Below the pieces are notes generated by a model. That model was given only the letters and a program-made list of their open reading frames with translations. It made no database searches and had not been told where the DNA came from. From assembly GCF_031583145.1 (NCBI RefSeq), contig NZ_CP134050.1, positions 454,501 through 518,500 of the forward strand: DNA of 64,000 nucleotides, read 5' to 3'. This stretch comes from Brevibacillus brevis. GTDB lineage: Bacteria; Bacillota; Bacilli; Brevibacillales; Brevibacillaceae. The first letter of the stretch is position 1, and each line of letters starts with the position of its first letter. The position numbers were made by a program, and so were the translations under genes. Shown here one piece after another: positions 61,575 through 64,000 of the stretch.

Positions 61575-62573
61575 ATGCGAATTTGGAAACGAATGTTGTT
61601 TCTCGTGGTTGTTGCGCTGGTTGCAACCGTAGGCTACTACGGATATTCCTTTTACCAGTTTGCACAAGATATTCAGGAGCCCAATGTCATCACGCCGCCG
61701 CCACCGGACGGCGGTGCTGCGACGAAGGCTGCGGAAATTCCCCATTGGGATGGAAAAGATCGCGTGAATATCCTGCTGATGGGCGTCGATCGCAGAGGGA
61801 TGAAAAACAGCGGATTGCCTCGCTCCGATTCGATGATGCTGGTCAGCATCGATCCGGTCTCGAAGCGGTACGACCTTTTCTCTATTTTGCGCGACACGTA
61901 CGTAGACATACCCGGCAACGGCAGCTCGCGCATCAACGCGGCCATCGTAGATGGAGGCCCGGATCTTGCGATGCAGACCGTCAGCCAGTTTACCGGCTTG
62001 CCTGTCGATCGCTATGTCATCACCGACTTCGAAGGCTTCAAGGCGCTGATTGACGCAGTGGGCGGCGTGGATCTGGACGTGGAGAAAAACATGTATTACC
62101 ACGACCCGACAGACAAAGGCGTCTACGACATCAATCTGAAAAAGGGTCCCCAGCATTTGGACGGGAACAAGGCGCTGCAATACGTGCGTTTCCGGCACGA
62201 TGCTACCTCCGATTATACGCGCACCGAACGTCAGCGTAAATTGCTGGCGGCTGTAGCCGACCAGATGAAAAAGGGAACGACGCTGATTCAGTTGCCGAGC
62301 ATTTTAAAAGAAGTGACCCCTTACGTCCAAACGAACATCAGCATGATGGATATGTTGAAGCTGTCCTCGCTGGGGTTGGATCTGAATACGGCCAATCCGG
62401 GGAATTACCAGCTGCCTCCTATGGGGATGTTCCAGGAATCGCATCGGGCAGGATCCGTCCTTATCCCTGACGTCGATCAGGTGCAGGCGTTTATCCAGCA
62501 AGCAATCGATCCGGCTTCCCGGAAAACAGACGGGACCGAAGCGAAAGATGCAAACAACAGCACGCCAGAGTGA
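61575..62573 (+). CDS. LytR-CpsA-Psr family glycopolymer transferase
   Basis: A 332-residue membrane-anchored enzyme: one helix (residues 5-26) and an extracellular LCP domain (about 60-290) with VNILLMGVDRRG, SDSMMLVSIDP, FSILRDTYVDIPG and KALQYVRFRHDATSDYTRTERQR. The conserved Arg and Asp residues bind the polyprenyl pyrophosphate substrate. LCP proteins attach teichoic acids or other polymers to peptidoglycan. The C-terminal tail is polar. GGTGGAG is upstream of ATG 61575. Confidence 0.94.
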   Translation: MRIWKRMLFLVVVALVATVGYYGYSFYQFAQDIQEPNVITPPPPDGGAATKAAEIPHWDGKDRVNILLMGVDRRGMKNSGLPRSDSMMLVSIDPVSKRYDLFSILRDTYVDIPGNGSSRINAAIVDGGPDLAMQTVSQFTGLPVDRYVITDFEGFKALIDAVGGVDLDVEKNMYYHDPTDKGVYDINLKKGPQHLDGNKALQYVRFRHDATSDYTRTERQRKLLAAVADQMKKGTTLIQLPSILKEVTPYVQTNISMMDMLKLSSLGLDLNTANPGNYQLPPMGMFQESHRAGSVLIPDVDQVQAFIQQAIDPASRKTDGTEAKDANNSTPE

Positions 62574-62590
62574 GCGTGCTGTTTTTTTTT
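62556..62590 (+). terminator. Intrinsic terminator
   Basis: AACAGCACGC / GCGTGCTGTT with T9. The left arm is inside the 3' end of the LCP gene. Confidence 0.9.
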
Positions 62591-62673
62591 GTCCGGTCAA
62601 TTACGATGGCGGCAATCAGGGAGGATCTGGACGGAAATGGCTTATAAAAAAACTTTTTTCCTCTCATTTCTAT

Positions 62674-62703
62674 TGACGTATGAATTTTATAAGGGATATA
62701 ATC
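62674..62703 (+). promoter_or_regulatory. metN promoter
   Basis: TTGACG (62674-62679) and TATAAT (62698-62703), 18 bases apart, ahead of the S-box leader. Confidence 0.75.
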
Positions 62704-62763
62704 CGAGTTGTGCTAAGGAATCATTGAATTGCGAAATATGAACATAATATACGTGGAAATCTT

Positions 62764-62880
62764 TCTTATCAAGAGAGGCGGAGGGACAGGCCCTATGAAG
62801 CCCGGCAACCGGCCCATGTCTGACATGGGTGTCGTGGTGCCAATTCCTACAAGATTGATTGGATCTTGATAGATGAGAAG
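62764..62880 (+). promoter_or_regulatory. SAM-I (S-box) riboswitch of metN
   Basis: Core elements in order: CTTATCAAGAGAGGCGGAGG, CAGGCCCTATGAAGCCCGGC, AACC, GTGGTGCCAATTCC and closing TTGATAGATGAGAAG. The terminator follows at 62910. It should switch off methionine import when SAM is plentiful. Confidence 0.97.
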
Positions 62881-62909
62881 GGTGGATGCGAACGTGATAG
62901 ACGTTGCAG

Positions 62910-62947
62910 CCCCTTTTTCGCTTGATGAAAAAGGGGTTTGTTATTTT
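62910..62947 (+). terminator. SAM riboswitch terminator of metN
   Basis: CCCCTTTTTC / GAAAAAGGGG stem with a T-rich tail, between the S-box and the metN start. Confidence 0.9.
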
Positions 62948-62983
62948 GGCATCATGGAAGTCTTTTGACAGGAGGTGGACTCG

Positions 62984-63997
62984 TTGATTGAATTGCGTAA
63001 TCTGCAAAAAAGTTATCAAGTGCAAGGCAAGACGATTCCCGCATTGCTCGGGATCGATTTGAAGATAGAAAAGGGCGAGATTTACGGGATTATCGGGCAT
63101 TCCGGTGCAGGGAAAAGCACGCTGATCCGCTGCATCAACCTGTTGGAGCGTCCTACCTCCGGACAAGTCATCGTCGACGGAGTGGAGCTGACCAAGCTGG
63201 ACGAACAGAAACTGCAGGAGCAGCGCCGTCAGGTCGGGATGATCTTTCAGCATTTCAATCTGCTGTCCTCGGCGACGGTAGGCGACAATGTGGCATTCCC
63301 CTTGAAGCTGGCGAAGCGTCCCAAGGCGGAAATCCGCAAAAAGGTGGACGAGCTCCTGAAGCTGGTGGGGCTGGAGGCGCATCGGGACAAGTATCCTTCG
63401 CAGCTCTCCGGCGGGCAGAAGCAGCGCGTCGGGATCGCTCGTGCGCTCGCCAACGATCCGAAGGTGCTGCTGTGCGACGAGGCTACTTCGGCATTGGACC
63501 CGCAGACGACCAACTCCATTTTGTCCCTGCTGCTGGACATCAATCGCAAACTGGGCTTGACCATCGTGTTGATTACGCACGAGATGCACGTCATCCGCTC
63601 CATTTGCGATCGCGTCGGAGTCATTGACGGGGGACGCATCGTCGAGTCCGGGAAGGTACTCGAGGTATTCCTCAAGCCGCAGCATCCGACCACACAGGAG
63701 TTCGTGGAGCAGGTGGCCGATTCCACCGAGCTGAAGGAAGCCGTGGCCCACGAAAAGGCGAACGGCAACCGGACTATCGCACGGGTCACCTTTTTGGGAG
63801 AGAAGACGTACCAGCCGATCCTGTTCCAGACCATGCAGGAGACGGGCACTGTCTTCAGCATTTTGCAAGGAACGATCTCGCGCATGAAAGATACGCCGTA
63901 CGGTCAGCTGGTCGTCGAGCTGGAGGGCGACGCCATGCAGAACCAGCGGGCCATCGAGACGCTGCGGCAGCGCGGCCTGGAAGTGGAGGTGATTTAA
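62984..63997 (+). CDS. metN: Methionine ABC transporter ATP-binding protein
   Basis: A 337-residue ATPase of the D-/L-methionine importer. Walker A GHSGAGKST is at residues 38-46, the Q-loop is MIFQHFNLL, the signature LSGGQKQR, and Walker B VLLCDEATSALD. A C-terminal NIL domain (about 265-337) allows feedback inhibition by methionine. The start TTG 62984 is 8 bases behind AGGAGG; GTG 62975 overlaps that site. The partner permease (metI) and binding protein (metQ) are expected beyond the right edge. The S-box upstream fits the role. Confidence 0.97.
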   Translation: MIELRNLQKSYQVQGKTIPALLGIDLKIEKGEIYGIIGHSGAGKSTLIRCINLLERPTSGQVIVDGVELTKLDEQKLQEQRRQVGMIFQHFNLLSSATVGDNVAFPLKLAKRPKAEIRKKVDELLKLVGLEAHRDKYPSQLSGGQKQRVGIARALANDPKVLLCDEATSALDPQTTNSILSLLLDINRKLGLTIVLITHEMHVIRSICDRVGVIDGGRIVESGKVLEVFLKPQHPTTQEFVEQVADSTELKEAVAHEKANGNRTIARVTFLGEKTYQPILFQTMQETGTVFSILQGTISRMKDTPYGQLVVELEGDAMQNQRAIETLRQRGLEVEVI

Positions 63998-64000
63998 GAT

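Overview
The window reads as chromosome of a Gram-positive, endospore-former-type Firmicute, most like Brevibacillus or a close Paenibacillaceae relative. The reasons are strong AGGAGG ribosome binding sites, frequent GTG/TTG starts, Bacillus-type Zur boxes, a cre-like CcpA site, two SAM-I riboswitches, a ydaO-type (c-di-AMP) riboswitch, SipW/TasA genes, bacilliredoxin, RNase J and LytR-CpsA-Psr proteins. The genus is inferred from gene content only. Nothing in the window looks like a prophage, a plasmid or a CRISPR array, and no tRNA or rRNA was seen.

Layout. 1-3.4 kb: the 3' end of an MFS symporter and a complete three-gene ba3-type cytochrome c oxidase operon, facing a 31-residue membrane ORF and an SDR oxidoreductase. 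4.4-8.6 kb: nitroreductase, secreted protein, and a TetR repressor plus MFS exporter that share an operator sequence. 8.6-13.3 kb: a lipoprotein / response regulator / histidine kinase operon divergent from a secreted FG-GAP-like protein, with paired direct repeats between them. 13.3-15.6 kb: a decayed DHA2 exporter, then a zinc-starvation operon (two Zur boxes, COG0523 GTPase, cysteine-poor L33). 15.6-19.7 kb: glycerate use (GntP permease, glycerate kinase, 80-aa protein, CdaR regulator) with a cre-like site. 19.8-22.4 kb: cation/proton antiporter behind a long hairpin leader, two small membrane ORFs, an Lrp regulator. 22.5-28.1 kb: metallo-hydrolase, then an HTH / small protein / ClpP / epimerase block bracketed by two copies of an intergenic repeat, then a chemoreceptor.

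28.1-42.9 kb: MFS and SgrR-type regulator sharing a 12-bp inverted repeat, cupin, YdjM-like membrane protein, S33 hydrolase, a large anchored protein, LysR plus citrate synthase, metallo-hydrolase, NamA ene-reductase, and the MoxR-DUF58-DUF4129 operon. 43.2-46.9 kb: NarL-type two-component pair followed by a membrane HD-GYP protein that has lost metal-binding residues. 46.9-52.2 kb: the most distinctive region, an apparent fibre/matrix locus with two SipW-type signal peptidases and four exported proteins carrying TasA/CalY-like N-termini, one fused to a beta-helix-like domain and one ending in a long PGTPDT-type repeat tail.

52.2-64 kb: c-di-AMP riboswitch with a LysM-3D wall protein, SAM-I riboswitch with metY, rhodanese, SCO1, DUF3889, RNase J, bacilliredoxin, aldo-keto reductase, a 3' gene remnant, MFS, LytR-CpsA-Psr protein, and a second SAM-I riboswitch with metN at the right edge. 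Shared themes are respiration (ba3 oxidase plus SCO1 copper chaperone), metal and methionine homeostasis by RNA and Zur control, and cell-envelope building.
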